64,000 bases of DNA. Source: Prochlorococcus marinus XMU1402 (GTDB lineage: Bacteria; Cyanobacteriota; Cyanobacteriia; PCC-6307; Cyanobiaceae). Below the pieces are notes generated by a model, which worked only from the letters and a program-made list of their open reading frames with translations, had not been told where the DNA came from and searched no databases. Below, piece by piece: positions 41,188 to 49,231 of this stretch (the stretch's first letter is position 1; every line of letters begins with the position of its first letter). Location of the stretch: NCBI RefSeq assembly GCF_017696205.1, contig NZ_JAAORD010000001.1:930001-994000 (forward strand), in the 5' to 3' direction. The position numbers were made by a program, and so were the translations under genes.

Positions 41188-41958
41188 CTAATCACAGAAA
41201 TTATTTTCCTTTATAGAGCTTATGTTTATCGCATCTAATTTATCTTTTATTTGATCAGGACTACCAACTGCTAAAACACTTTTATCAAGAACGATTACTT
41301 GATCGTAGTTATTTAGAGACTCACCCCAATCATGGCTACTTACTAGCAAAGAAAGTCCCGCATCTGCGAGTTGACGAACAATTTTCAGGAAGTCCTCTTT
41401 TGCGGGGGGATCCAATGCCGCACAAGGTTCATCCAGAAGAAATATTTTTGCAGGGGACATAAGAGTTTTTGCTAATAGAGCTCTTTGTTGCTGTCCTCCT
41501 GAAAGAGAATCGAGTCTTCTATTAGCTAAATTAGCAATTCCTACTCTTTGCATTGTCGCTTCTAATTCACAACATTTATTAATCCAAGAATTAGGATATT
41601 CTAGAAGAGCCTTGATTTGAAAGGGGTTATTACTTCTTGATTTTGAATACTTTATTTGACCAAGAGATACCAATTTTTCAACTGTAATGGGAAACTTCCA
41701 ATTCATAGAACTTCTTTGAGGCATAAGTGCCACTAGAGCTCTAGATCTATATAAATTTTCACCGTCTATTTTTATTTCGCCTTTATCTGGAGTATTTTGT
41801 CCTTGCAATATCCTCAAAAGAGTGGATTTACCGGCACCATTTGGACCTACTAGCGCTGTTAGAGTTCCAGGTTTAATCTCAACCGATACCTTATTTAAAG
41901 CTGGCTTACTTTTTTCTGTGTATGCAAATGTTAAATTTTCAGCGACTAAAGTAGCCAT
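41188..41958 (-). CDS. znuC: Zinc ABC transporter ATP-binding subunit
   Basis: A 256-residue ABC ATPase: Walker A VGPNGAGKSTLL, Q-loop LMPQRSSMNWKFP, signature LSGGQQQRALLAKTLM, Walker B IFLLDEPCAALDP. The MNWKFPITV segment is typical of metal importers of the ZnuC/MntA group. It is transcribed divergently from znuA across a 138-bp regulatory region. The zur-type gene lies between it and znuB on the other strand. Confidence 0.93.
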   Translation of the reverse strand: MATLVAENLTFAYTEKSKPALNKVSVEIKPGTLTALVGPNGAGKSTLLRILQGQNTPDKGEIKIDGENLYRSRALVALMPQRSSMNWKFPITVEKLVSLGQIKYSKSRSNNPFQIKALLEYPNSWINKCCELEATMQRVGIANLANRRLDSLSGGQQQRALLAKTLMSPAKIFLLDEPCAALDPPAKEDFLKIVRQLADAGLSLLVSSHDWGESLNNYDQVIVLDKSVLAVGSPDQIKDKLDAINISSIKENNFCD

Positions 41959-41998
41959 TAATTAATCTTCATGAAAAAAGTCACCTTACAAGCTTACC

Positions 41999-42021
41999 AA
42001 TAATACAAGCTGCGTATTATT
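41999..42021. promoter_or_regulatory. Inverted repeat in the znuC-znuA intergenic region
   Basis: AATAATAC and GTATTATT form a perfect 8-bp inverted repeat with a 7-base spacer. It lies 41 bp from the znuC start and may be an operator or part of a promoter for znuC. It does not match the usual Zur box spacing. Confidence 0.4.
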
Positions 42022-42059
42022 TTCATAACATTTGATACCTTTTCTTGCCAGGTGCAATG

Positions 42060-42076
42060 AAAATGATTATCATTTT
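42060..42076. promoter_or_regulatory. Zur box upstream of znuA
   Basis: AAAATGAT-T-ATCATTTT is a perfect 8-1-8 palindrome, of the same TGAT-N-ATCA type as Fur/Zur operators, ending 20 bp before the znuA ATG. Repressor binding here would block znuA directly; the znuC start is 101 bp away. Confidence 0.75.
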
Positions 42077-42096
42077 TAAGTATTTAATAATTATTT

Positions 42097-43632
42097 ATGT
42101 CAATTTTTAAAAGACTTTTATCAAATAAAACATGTTCAAGTAAGTCAATTATTAAAAATTCCGTAATCGCTGGAACGATTATATTTTCTGGTTTTGGGCA
42201 GGATGTAATGGCTAAAGGGAAGTCATACGTAGCAGTAGAACCACTAGTTTGTGATTTAGTTAAATCAATTGCGTTGCCATCTGACGAAGTTACATGCTTA
42301 GTAGATAGAAAACAGGATGTTCATGACTTAAAGATCAATCCAAGACAAGCTCAATTACTAAATAGCGCAGACAAAGTATTCACTCTTGGCAAAGAAATGA
42401 CTCCAAGTATGAGAAATTGGGAAAGTAAAAAAAATACTGTTGTTGTAGGTGTTAGTGCAATAGACGTAGATGATCATTCTGATCATGAAGGTCACGATGA
42501 CCACTCAGACCATGACGATCATGCTGAACATTCAGCTAAGGTAGATGATCATTCTGATCATGGAGGTCATGATGATCATTCAGACCATGGTGGACATGAT
42601 GATCATGCTGAGGGTGCTTTCGAATGGGCAGGTAAATTCCAGCTTTCTAAGGGTTCATACAAATGGTCATTTGAAAAAGTCGATGGCGAATATGCAGATC
42701 CTGCAATGAAGATGGTGATTCTCAAATCTAATGATATAGAAGGGTCTGAAGATTTAGCCAAAGAATTATTAGGATCTAAAGACTCAATAAGCAGAAAAAA
42801 TGATGGAACTTTGATAGCAAGTAATAAAGCTTTTGTTCTTAACTTCGATCAAAGAAAAGAAAGTACTGTTTTTAACGTGGATATCAAAGAAGATGGTGAA
42901 TATATATTTTTTACTGAACACATGCCTTTTGAGTTTGAAGCAACTCAACACTTTTTTAAAGACGTTTCAAATAGTGATGTAGAACCAATAGCACAAGTTC
43001 CAGACGAAGGAGAGGGGCATCATCATCATCATGACCATGGAGGTCTAGATCCACATGTATGGCATGATCCACATAACATCATAAAAATGGGAGATCTTAT
43101 AAGCAAAAGTTTAAAGAAAGATATTTCAGTTTTTAATAGAGGTGACAGAAAACTAATTAATGAAAGATTCGAAAAAGCTGATTCTCTCTTAGAAGGCTTA
43201 GATAGTTGGATCGTCGAACAAGTAAGCTCTATTCCTGAGGAAAACAGAGTAATTGTCTCTAAACACAAAGCAATGGAATACTACGGGGATGCATTTGGTT
43301 TTGAAACCATTAGTTTACTTGACTTTCTTGGAGACTCCTCAAGCTTAAGGCCAGACAACATAAGTTCTACTTTAAAAATGTTAGATGAAGAGAAAGTTCA
43401 GGCAATATTTCCTGAACAAATTCCAGCATCTAAGTTATTAAGGAACTTAAGTAGACAAAGTTCAGTTCCTTTAGCTTCTAATCAAATATTCGTTGATGGA
43501 TTGATGATGGATGGTAATACCGTTTCAGTAGCCGTACACAACACTTGTACAATTGTTGATTCATTAGGTGGAAGCTGTGATAAAGAATCTGGCTCCAATC
43601 TTGAGTCTGAATGGTACAAACTTTCAGATTAA
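42097..43632 (+). CDS. znuA: Zinc-binding protein of the Znu transporter with His-rich loop and extra domain
   Basis: The 511-residue protein is much longer than usual ZnuA (about 300). Residues 20-39 form a signal sequence. The substrate-binding fold begins YVAVEPLVCDLVKSIA with a ligand His in QDVHDLK. Residues 125-170 are a His/Asp repeat (units like DDHSDHGGH). Residues 174-300 are an inserted domain starting AFEWAGKF, with FFTEHMPFEFE near its end. A second His run (GHHHHHDHGG) leads to the canonical LDPHVWHDPHN. The shared inserted domain also occurs in the neighbouring GTPase. Confidence 0.93.
   Translation: MSIFKRLLSNKTCSSKSIIKNSVIAGTIIFSGFGQDVMAKGKSYVAVEPLVCDLVKSIALPSDEVTCLVDRKQDVHDLKINPRQAQLLNSADKVFTLGKEMTPSMRNWESKKNTVVVGVSAIDVDDHSDHEGHDDHSDHDDHAEHSAKVDDHSDHGGHDDHSDHGGHDDHAEGAFEWAGKFQLSKGSYKWSFEKVDGEYADPAMKMVILKSNDIEGSEDLAKELLGSKDSISRKNDGTLIASNKAFVLNFDQRKESTVFNVDIKEDGEYIFFTEHMPFEFEATQHFFKDVSNSDVEPIAQVPDEGEGHHHHHDHGGLDPHVWHDPHNIIKMGDLISKSLKKDISVFNRGDRKLINERFEKADSLLEGLDSWIVEQVSSIPEENRVIVSKHKAMEYYGDAFGFETISLLDFLGDSSSLRPDNISSTLKMLDEEKVQAIFPEQIPASKLLRNLSRQSSVPLASNQIFVDGLMMDGNTVSVAVHNTCTIVDSLGGSCDKESGSNLESEWYKLSD
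42469..42606 (+). repeat. His/Asp-rich coding repeat in znuA
   Basis: A degenerate tandem array encoding residues 125-170, built from GATGATCAT-type units (Asp-Asp-His, Ser-Asp-His, Gly-Gly-His). Such loops in ZnuA are thought to collect or sense zinc. Copy number is likely to vary between strains. Confidence 0.85.
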
Positions 43633-43709
43633 ATTTTTCTAATAAAAACGGTTTTCATTTCTTATGATTACTATTATTAAACTATTGTTTATTTGGTAAA
43701 AATCATTAA

Positions 43710-45065
43710 ATGAGCATCAAAGATAAAGTTCCAGTTACTATTCTCACTGGATTTCTAGGTTCAGGGAAAACTACTTTACTTAATAGAATACTAAGTGAAG
43801 AGCACGGGAAAAGAATAGCCGTAATTGAGAATGAATACGGTGAAGTAGGGATAGATCAAGGGCTCGTAATAAATGCCGATGAAGAAGTGTTTGAGATGTC
43901 AAACGGGTGCATTTGTTGTACTGTTCGCGGTGATTTAATAAGAGTCCTTGGCAACCTTATGAAAAGAAGAGATAAGTTTGACTATGTTTTAGTAGAAACG
44001 ACCGGATTAGCAGATCCTGGGCCAGTCGCACAGACATTTTTCATGGATGAAGAAATTAGTTCTGAATTTACTCTTGATGGAATTGTAACTTTAGTTGATG
44101 CTGCTCATATTGATCAGCAGCTAGGAAGAAGTGATGAAAGTTCAGAACAAGTTGCGTTTGCAGATGTTCTTGTCCTTAATAAAACTGATTTAGTCTCTGA
44201 TGATGCACTAGATACTCTTGAATCGAGATTGAGAGATATGAACCGAATGACTCGAATCATTAGAGCCGAGAATGCCCAAGTACCAATCGAAACAGTCCTA
44301 AATCTAAGTGCATTTGATCTCGATCAAATCCTTAAACGCAGACCAACATTTCTTGAACCAGAATATCCTTTTGAATGGACAGGTGTTTACGACCTTGCTG
44401 CAGGTAAATATGAATTAATGCTAGAAGAAGGTCCCGATCCAGAAATGTCATTAGTAGCTTTCGCTAATCAAGGTGAGAGTGAAGAAGAACTTAAAGATGG
44501 TGCTGAATCCTGCGTAAGACTTTATGCAGAAAAAGCTAAAAGCATAGAACCTGGGAATATCATTCCATTTGGAGAACATATAAACCTTAAATTGGAGGAT
44601 AAAGGAAATAAATCATTCATATTAGATATCGAAAAAGGATCAAAGATAGGTTTATATACACAGCACACTGCTGAAGAATTCAATATGAAAATCATTAAAA
44701 GTGAAGACAATAATTCAAAAGAGATCCCATTTAATATTGAAAGATTCTGGCAAGCCGAGCACGAGCACGATGATGAAGTAACGTCCATTGCAATTGAACG
44801 ATTTGGAGATGTTGATCCAGAAAAACTTAATACTTGGTTGGGCAGACTTCTTTCTGAAAAAGGGGTGGATATATTTAGAACTAAAGGTTTCATTAGCTAC
44901 TCAGGCAACCCACAGAGAATAGTTTTCCAAGGGGTACATATGTTATTTACAGCGCAACCTGATAAGGAATGGGGTAACGAACCTCGTAGAAACCAACTTG
45001 TTTTTATAGGTAGAAATTTGGACGAGAAAGAGATGAAAGAAGGTTTTGAAAAATGCCTGATATAG
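43710..45065 (+). CDS. COG0523 GTPase (CobW-type), probable zinc metallochaperone
   Basis: The G3E GTPase core is complete: GFLGSGKTT (14-22), the metal motif CICC (67-70), ETTGLADP (96-103) and NKTD (157-160). Residues 220-335 form an insert beginning FEWTGVY, with DPEMSLVAF and LYTQHTAEEF, resembling the insert of ZnuA. AEHEHDDE (349-356) precedes the CobW C-terminal domain. Such GTPases supply zinc to client proteins under starvation, and the position after znuA supports that. It overlaps the WD40 gene by 13 bp. Confidence 0.92.
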   Translation: MSIKDKVPVTILTGFLGSGKTTLLNRILSEEHGKRIAVIENEYGEVGIDQGLVINADEEVFEMSNGCICCTVRGDLIRVLGNLMKRRDKFDYVLVETTGLADPGPVAQTFFMDEEISSEFTLDGIVTLVDAAHIDQQLGRSDESSEQVAFADVLVLNKTDLVSDDALDTLESRLRDMNRMTRIIRAENAQVPIETVLNLSAFDLDQILKRRPTFLEPEYPFEWTGVYDLAAGKYELMLEEGPDPEMSLVAFANQGESEEELKDGAESCVRLYAEKAKSIEPGNIIPFGEHINLKLEDKGNKSFILDIEKGSKIGLYTQHTAEEFNMKIIKSEDNNSKEIPFNIERFWQAEHEHDDEVTSIAIERFGDVDPEKLNTWLGRLLSEKGVDIFRTKGFISYSGNPQRIVFQGVHMLFTAQPDKEWGNEPRRNQLVFIGRNLDEKEMKEGFEKCLI

Positions 45066-46111
45066 AATCATTTAGCCCAAGAGGCATGTTCCACGAGGGA
45101 TGGACAGCTGAAGTTAATGATTATGCCATAGTTTGTGGTTGGGCTACTAAAGGAAAGTTATTCATTGTTGGGGATGTAGCAGGAGGTATTTTTGCCTTTG
45201 AAGGAGATACTGGGAAAATTATTTGGAAAAAAGAAAATACACACTCTGCTGGTCTATTAGCAATGTCCATTCATCCAGAAGGAGAGATTTTCGCAACTTC
45301 CGGTCAAGATGGAAATATTCAAATATATAATTGTCACGAAGGTAAAGTAATTAAAACTCTCGATCTTGGCAAGGCTTGGGTAGAGCATCTTAAGTGGTCA
45401 AATGATGGCTTATTTCTTGCAGCAGCTTCTTCAAAAAAAGTATATGTTTTTAATGAAATTGGTGAAGAAAAATGGGTATCAGATGATCATCCAAGCACAG
45501 TGAGTGCAATAAAATGGTCAAATAATAATGAGCTAGCTACAGCCTGCTACGGGAGAGTAACATTCTTTGACATAGTAAATAATAAAACGAATCAAAAGCT
45601 CGAGTGGCAAGGATCATTAGTCTCAATGGAATTAAGTCCTGATGGTGATATAGTCGCTTGCGGGAGTCAAGACAATTCAGTTCATTTTTGGAGAAGATCA
45701 ACCGGAATGGATGCTGAAATGACAGGATACCCAGGAAAACCTAGTCACCTTTCTTTTGACGATAGTGGAAAATTACTGGCAACTAGTGGCAGTGAAAGAA
45801 TTACAGTCTGGAGCTTTATAGGTGACGGTCCCGAGGGAACTATGCCGGGAGAGCTATGGCACCATACCGAACCTATTTCTAGCCTAGCCTTTTCAAATAA
45901 AGGCATGCTTGTAGCTTCCGGATCTAGAGATGGTTCTGTTGTCGCAAGTTTTCTAAAAAAAGACGGTAATGGTGACCCAGTTGGGGCTGCATTCGCAGGC
46001 GATTTAGTGGGTGCACTTTCGTGGAGACCTGATGATTGTGCACTAGCTGCAGTTAACGCAAAAGGTGTAGTAAATGTTTGGAAATTTAAAGTTCGTACTA
46101 ATTCTTTTTGA
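45053..46111 (+). CDS. WD40-repeat protein coupled to the zinc GTPase
   Basis: A 352-residue beta-propeller with seven to eight blades, seen as ATSGQDGNIQIYN, AAASSKKVYVFN, ATACYGRVTFFD, ACGSQDNSVHFWR, ATSGSERITVW and AASGSRDGS-like units and a final AAVNAKGVVNVWKF. There is no signal peptide, so it is probably cytosolic. The 13-bp overlap with the GTPase gene and the same zinc cluster suggest a protein-interaction partner of the GTPase; that is inference. Confidence 0.88.
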   Translation: MPDIESFSPRGMFHEGWTAEVNDYAIVCGWATKGKLFIVGDVAGGIFAFEGDTGKIIWKKENTHSAGLLAMSIHPEGEIFATSGQDGNIQIYNCHEGKVIKTLDLGKAWVEHLKWSNDGLFLAAASSKKVYVFNEIGEEKWVSDDHPSTVSAIKWSNNNELATACYGRVTFFDIVNNKTNQKLEWQGSLVSMELSPDGDIVACGSQDNSVHFWRRSTGMDAEMTGYPGKPSHLSFDDSGKLLATSGSERITVWSFIGDGPEGTMPGELWHHTEPISSLAFSNKGMLVASGSRDGSVVASFLKKDGNGDPVGAAFAGDLVGALSWRPDDCALAAVNAKGVVNVWKFKVRTNSF

Positions 46112-46144
46112 AGGAATTTAAGCAGGAAAATAAAATAATTTAAA

Positions 46145-46300
46145 CTACCAATAGTTAGCTTTTAAATGTCTTTCCATACAAATGACCTCACAGTCATTAT
46201 CTATACCTTTTGGGTGAATATCGCAATATGAGAGACATTGAAAATATTCGTCTATGGGATTTGATTTATCAGTTTTACTAACTTCTTTCGAATGATTCAT
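46145..46300 (-). CDS. Small Cys-containing protein (51 aa)
   Basis: ATG (complement of 46298-46300) gives MNHSKEVSKTDKSNPIDEYF followed by QCLSYCDIHPKGIDNDCEVI and CMERHLKANYW. It has four Cys, two in C-x3-C, and could bind a metal. It lies convergent to the zinc operon. Family not named to me. Confidence 0.6.
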   Translation of the reverse strand: MNHSKEVSKTDKSNPIDEYFQCLSYCDIHPKGIDNDCEVICMERHLKANYW

Positions 46301-46857
46301 AAAAGATTTCCTCAATTATTTAAAATTAAGATAGACGAATTAAATATCAAAAGAAATAAGCAAAACTTACTAAAAATATCTCAAAAAAATTAGCACGATT
46401 AATTACTACTCTCGGACATTTTTAATTAAAAAGCAATGCGTATAAAAACGGATTGTCTTTAGAGAAATATTTTCCTAATTTTATATTGTTGAGTTCTAGG
46501 AGGTCTTTCAAAATGATCGATAGCCTGCCTGAAATTTCGGAATAAACCGAACTAATTTAATTAACTGCTCCAATTATTTTTTATTAATGTCTAAGCTTCC
46601 TTCTTCTGCATCGTTTAGGTGCCCTTTAAGAAACAAGCTTAATTCTAGAGTTTTTGCCCCAGTTAAAGACAATTAGTTAATTTTGGTGAGCATTAGCTTA
46701 ATAGAAGTTAGCAACAAGGATCAATGATTTAGGCGCGTTATTAACTTCAGTAAAAAATATAAGTAAGAGATAAAAGAGGGCTTATTTAAGCTCTCTTTTT
46801 TTTAATAAGATGACTTTCTTCTGATTTTATAGATAATGATTAAAAGAATAAAATAAA
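46301..46857 (+). other. Unexplained 560-bp non-coding block ending in a terminator
   Basis: No gene of usual size fits here. On the plus strand there is a perfect AGGAGGT (46498-46504) 9 bases before a 10-codon frame (46513-46545), whose end overlaps a small hairpin TTCGG/CCGAA (46536-46551). A 29-codon frame (46587-46676) follows, then a strong terminator at 46773-46803. This could be one or two small RNAs, or a leader with short peptides. I see nothing in 46301-46490. Confidence 0.45.
46773..46803 (+). terminator. Rho-independent terminator
   Basis: AAAGAG-G-GCTTA (46773-46784) pairs with TAAGC-T-CTCTTT (46787-46798) including one G-T pair, followed by a T run to 46803. It ends a plus-strand transcript that begins in the non-coding block. 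Confidence 0.85.
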
Positions 46858-47133
46858 ATGGCTAAATATTATTGCCCATATTGCAATCCTAAATATCAAT
46901 TTCAAAAAAAATCCTCAAATGGTACTTTGATTTGTGGCTTGTGTGGAGAGGATCTTGTAAAAAAACCATTTATTAGGTTGAACCAGATAATTGCTTTAGT
47001 TGCTGCGTCATCATTACTTCTACCTTTTATATATACTTTTATTTTTTTAATTAAAAATCAAATAAACCCTCCTAATAAAAATTATCAAGCAAATAGTACT
47101 TTAATAATAATTATCAAAGAAACACTTTCATAA
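46858..47133 (+). CDS. Zinc-ribbon protein with one membrane helix (91 aa)
   Basis: Two Cys pairs (YYCPYCNPKYQ and LICGLCGEDL) make a zinc ribbon; a membrane helix follows (LNQIIALVAASSLLLPFIYT). The layout resembles the protein at 22363-22584. Function unknown. Confidence 0.6.
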   Translation: MAKYYCPYCNPKYQFQKKSSNGTLICGLCGEDLVKKPFIRLNQIIALVAASSLLLPFIYTFIFLIKNQINPPNKNYQANSTLIIIIKETLS

Positions 47134-47157
47134 AATAATTAAAAAAATCTCGAGAGT

Positions 47158-47391
47158 TTAACCTCTACATAGTGATTTATTTAAACAAGAATTTTTACTC
47201 TCAATATTTATTTGATCATCAATATTTTTTAATTTGTTTTTATTGCTTATTACTTTAACTTTTTGGCCGCAATGTTCTTTGCAACCACCATTAAAAAAAT
47301 TATGTGCATACAAATTAGAAATATTCGTAAGTAATAAAAGAAAAATTATTTTATAAATTTGATAAAAATAAGACTTAATTTTTAATATCAT
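47158..47391 (-). CDS. Small secreted Cys-rich protein (77 aa)
   Basis: A signal sequence (IYKIIFLLLLTNISNLYA) precedes FFNGGCKEHCGQKVKVISNK and a C-terminus NSCLNKSLCRG, with four Cys in the mature part. GGC...H recalls the secreted peptide at 33734. Not recognised. Confidence 0.55.
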   Translation of the reverse strand: MILKIKSYFYQIYKIIFLLLLTNISNLYAHNFFNGGCKEHCGQKVKVISNKNKLKNIDDQINIESKNSCLNKSLCRG

Positions 47392-47422
47392 TTTCTCAGA
47401 ATTAGTAAATAAATAATATCAG

Positions 47423-47659
47423 TTAATTCCAAGGAGTGTTTATAAGTCCCCAGATATCGAAGAAGAAAAATAAAACTGCAATAACAACAAGATCCCATGC
47501 TCTTTCCCTAAAAGCCCAAGGCGCAATAAAAACTTCCCCAAGTCCGTGAAGTGCCGCCCCTACTGGTAGATGATCAAGAACCAGCAAACTGTGAGAGAGG
47601 ATAAAAAGAAAGCTTGCGAAATATCTAAAAAAAACAAATTGCCAATTATTAGAACTCAT
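47423..47659 (-). CDS. Small membrane protein (78 aa)
   Basis: Two hydrophobic parts (FVFFRYFASFLFILSHSLLV and DLVVIAVLFFFFDIWGLI) around a conserved-looking loop (LPVGAALHGLGEVFIAPWAF). The low-AT, Trp-rich loop indicates a real gene. Not recognised. Confidence 0.6.
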   Translation of the reverse strand: MSSNNWQFVFFRYFASFLFILSHSLLVLDHLPVGAALHGLGEVFIAPWAFRERAWDLVVIAVLFFFFDIWGLINTPWN

Positions 47660-47787
47660 GCCTTTTAGATTTTTAAGAAATATACTTCAATGATCAAAAT
47701 AATGATATAGATCGATATGAGAGATATTATTTTTGGTAGCCATAAATACGAATAAAGATATAAAGCTAAAGTAAAAGTTACTAAACG

Positions 47788-49230
47788 ATGAAATATATGT
47801 TTTCAAGTTATCAGCCTAAAAATAGTTTTGATGAATACTTTAAGGACAATCTTAACTCTGCCAGAGAAATATTGATTCCCCTTCTTTCATCTTTAGATAA
47901 TATGGGACTTGAAGAATTAAACAGGAATCACTCTGCCGCAAAAAAATTATTATTAAGACACGGTGCAACTTTTAGATTAAACGATTCTGGTTTAAAAGGT
48001 ACTGAGAGAATATTACCTTTTGATCCACTTCCCAGAATAATTAGTAAAGATGATTGGGTAACGTTAGAAAAAGGCCTAAAACAAAGGCTTGAGGCAATTG
48101 ATTTATTCCTTGATGATATTTATAATTCTCAAAAAATAATAAATGATGGAATAATTCCAAGAGAATTAATAGAAACTTCAGAAGGTTGGAGACCTCAGAT
48201 GATAGGTTTCAAACCTCCACTTAATAAATGGTGTCAAATTTCAGGACTTGATTTAATAAGGGATAGAAAAGGAGATTGGCATGTTTTAGAAGATAATTTA
48301 AGGTGCCCTTCTGGGGTTGCTTATTTCTTAGAAAATAGATTAGTCATGAAAAATATTTTTCCTAATCTTTTCTCAGGAAGAATAGTAAAACCAATTGATG
48401 AATATCCATCATATCTTTTAAAAACGCTTCAAGAACTTGCTGTTTGGACTGACACTCCAAAGATAGTTCTACTAACTCCAGGAATTTTTAATAGTGCTTA
48501 TTTTGAACATAGTTATTTAGCTCAAGAAATGGGCATCCAACTAGTTCAAGGTCATGACTTAGTTTGTAATGATGATTATGTATATTTAAAAACTACCTCT
48601 GGATTAAAAAGAGTAGATGTCATTTACAGACGAATTGATGATGATTTCTTAGATCCTCTTAATTTCAGAAAAGATTCCTGCCTTGGTGTTAGCGGATTAC
48701 TTGATGTTTTTAAGGCAGGTCATGTTGCTTTAGCAAATGCACCTGGGACTGGAATAGCAGATGACAAAATGATTTATTCTTTTGTTCCAAAAATGATTAA
48801 ATATTATCTTGATGAAGAAATTATTATTAAAAATGTAGAAACGTATATTTGTCATTATCAAAAGGATCGAGAATATGTTCTAGAAAATTTACCAAAACTT
48901 GTTGTTAAGTCTGTCGCAGAAGCTGGGGGTTATGGAATGTTAATTGGCCCTCACTCAACAACCAGTGAGATAGAAGAATTCGCTTATAAAATTAAAAATA
49001 ATCCCAGAAATTTCATAGCACAACCAACATTAGAATTATCTACTGTGCCATCATTATGTGATGGAGAACTATATCCATGTCATGTTGATTTAAGACCATA
49101 TATCTTAAGAGGAAAAGATTCATGGGTTAGCCCAGGCGGGCTTACGAGAGTAGCATTAAAAAAAGGATCATTAGTCGTTAATTCTTCTCAAGGTGGAGGA
49201 TGCAAAGATACATGGGTTGTAGGTAAATAA
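47788..49230 (+). CDS. Circularly permuted ATP-grasp protein (COG2308)
   Basis: The 480-residue protein has the DUF404/DUF407 pattern: HGATFRLNDSGLKGTERILP, FDPLPRIISKDDW, WHVLEDNLRCPSGVAYFLEN, then YGMLIGPHSTT and PCHVDLRPYILRG. It is the first gene of the conserved trio with an alpha-E protein and a transglutaminase. The permuted ATP-grasp fold implies an ATP-dependent ligation, possibly of a peptide bond; the product is unknown. Confidence 0.93.
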   Translation: MKYMFSSYQPKNSFDEYFKDNLNSAREILIPLLSSLDNMGLEELNRNHSAAKKLLLRHGATFRLNDSGLKGTERILPFDPLPRIISKDDWVTLEKGLKQRLEAIDLFLDDIYNSQKIINDGIIPRELIETSEGWRPQMIGFKPPLNKWCQISGLDLIRDRKGDWHVLEDNLRCPSGVAYFLENRLVMKNIFPNLFSGRIVKPIDEYPSYLLKTLQELAVWTDTPKIVLLTPGIFNSAYFEHSYLAQEMGIQLVQGHDLVCNDDYVYLKTTSGLKRVDVIYRRIDDDFLDPLNFRKDSCLGVSGLLDVFKAGHVALANAPGTGIADDKMIYSFVPKMIKYYLDEEIIIKNVETYICHYQKDREYVLENLPKLVVKSVAEAGGYGMLIGPHSTTSEIEEFAYKIKNNPRNFIAQPTLELSTVPSLCDGELYPCHVDLRPYILRGKDSWVSPGGLTRVALKKGSLVVNSSQGGGCKDTWVVGK

Positions 49231-49231
49231 T

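Noticed and set aside
42469-43050. Possible microsatellite or CRISPR-like repeat
   Set aside because: The repeated GATGATCAT units are the codons of the His/Asp loop of ZnuA; no regular spacers are present.
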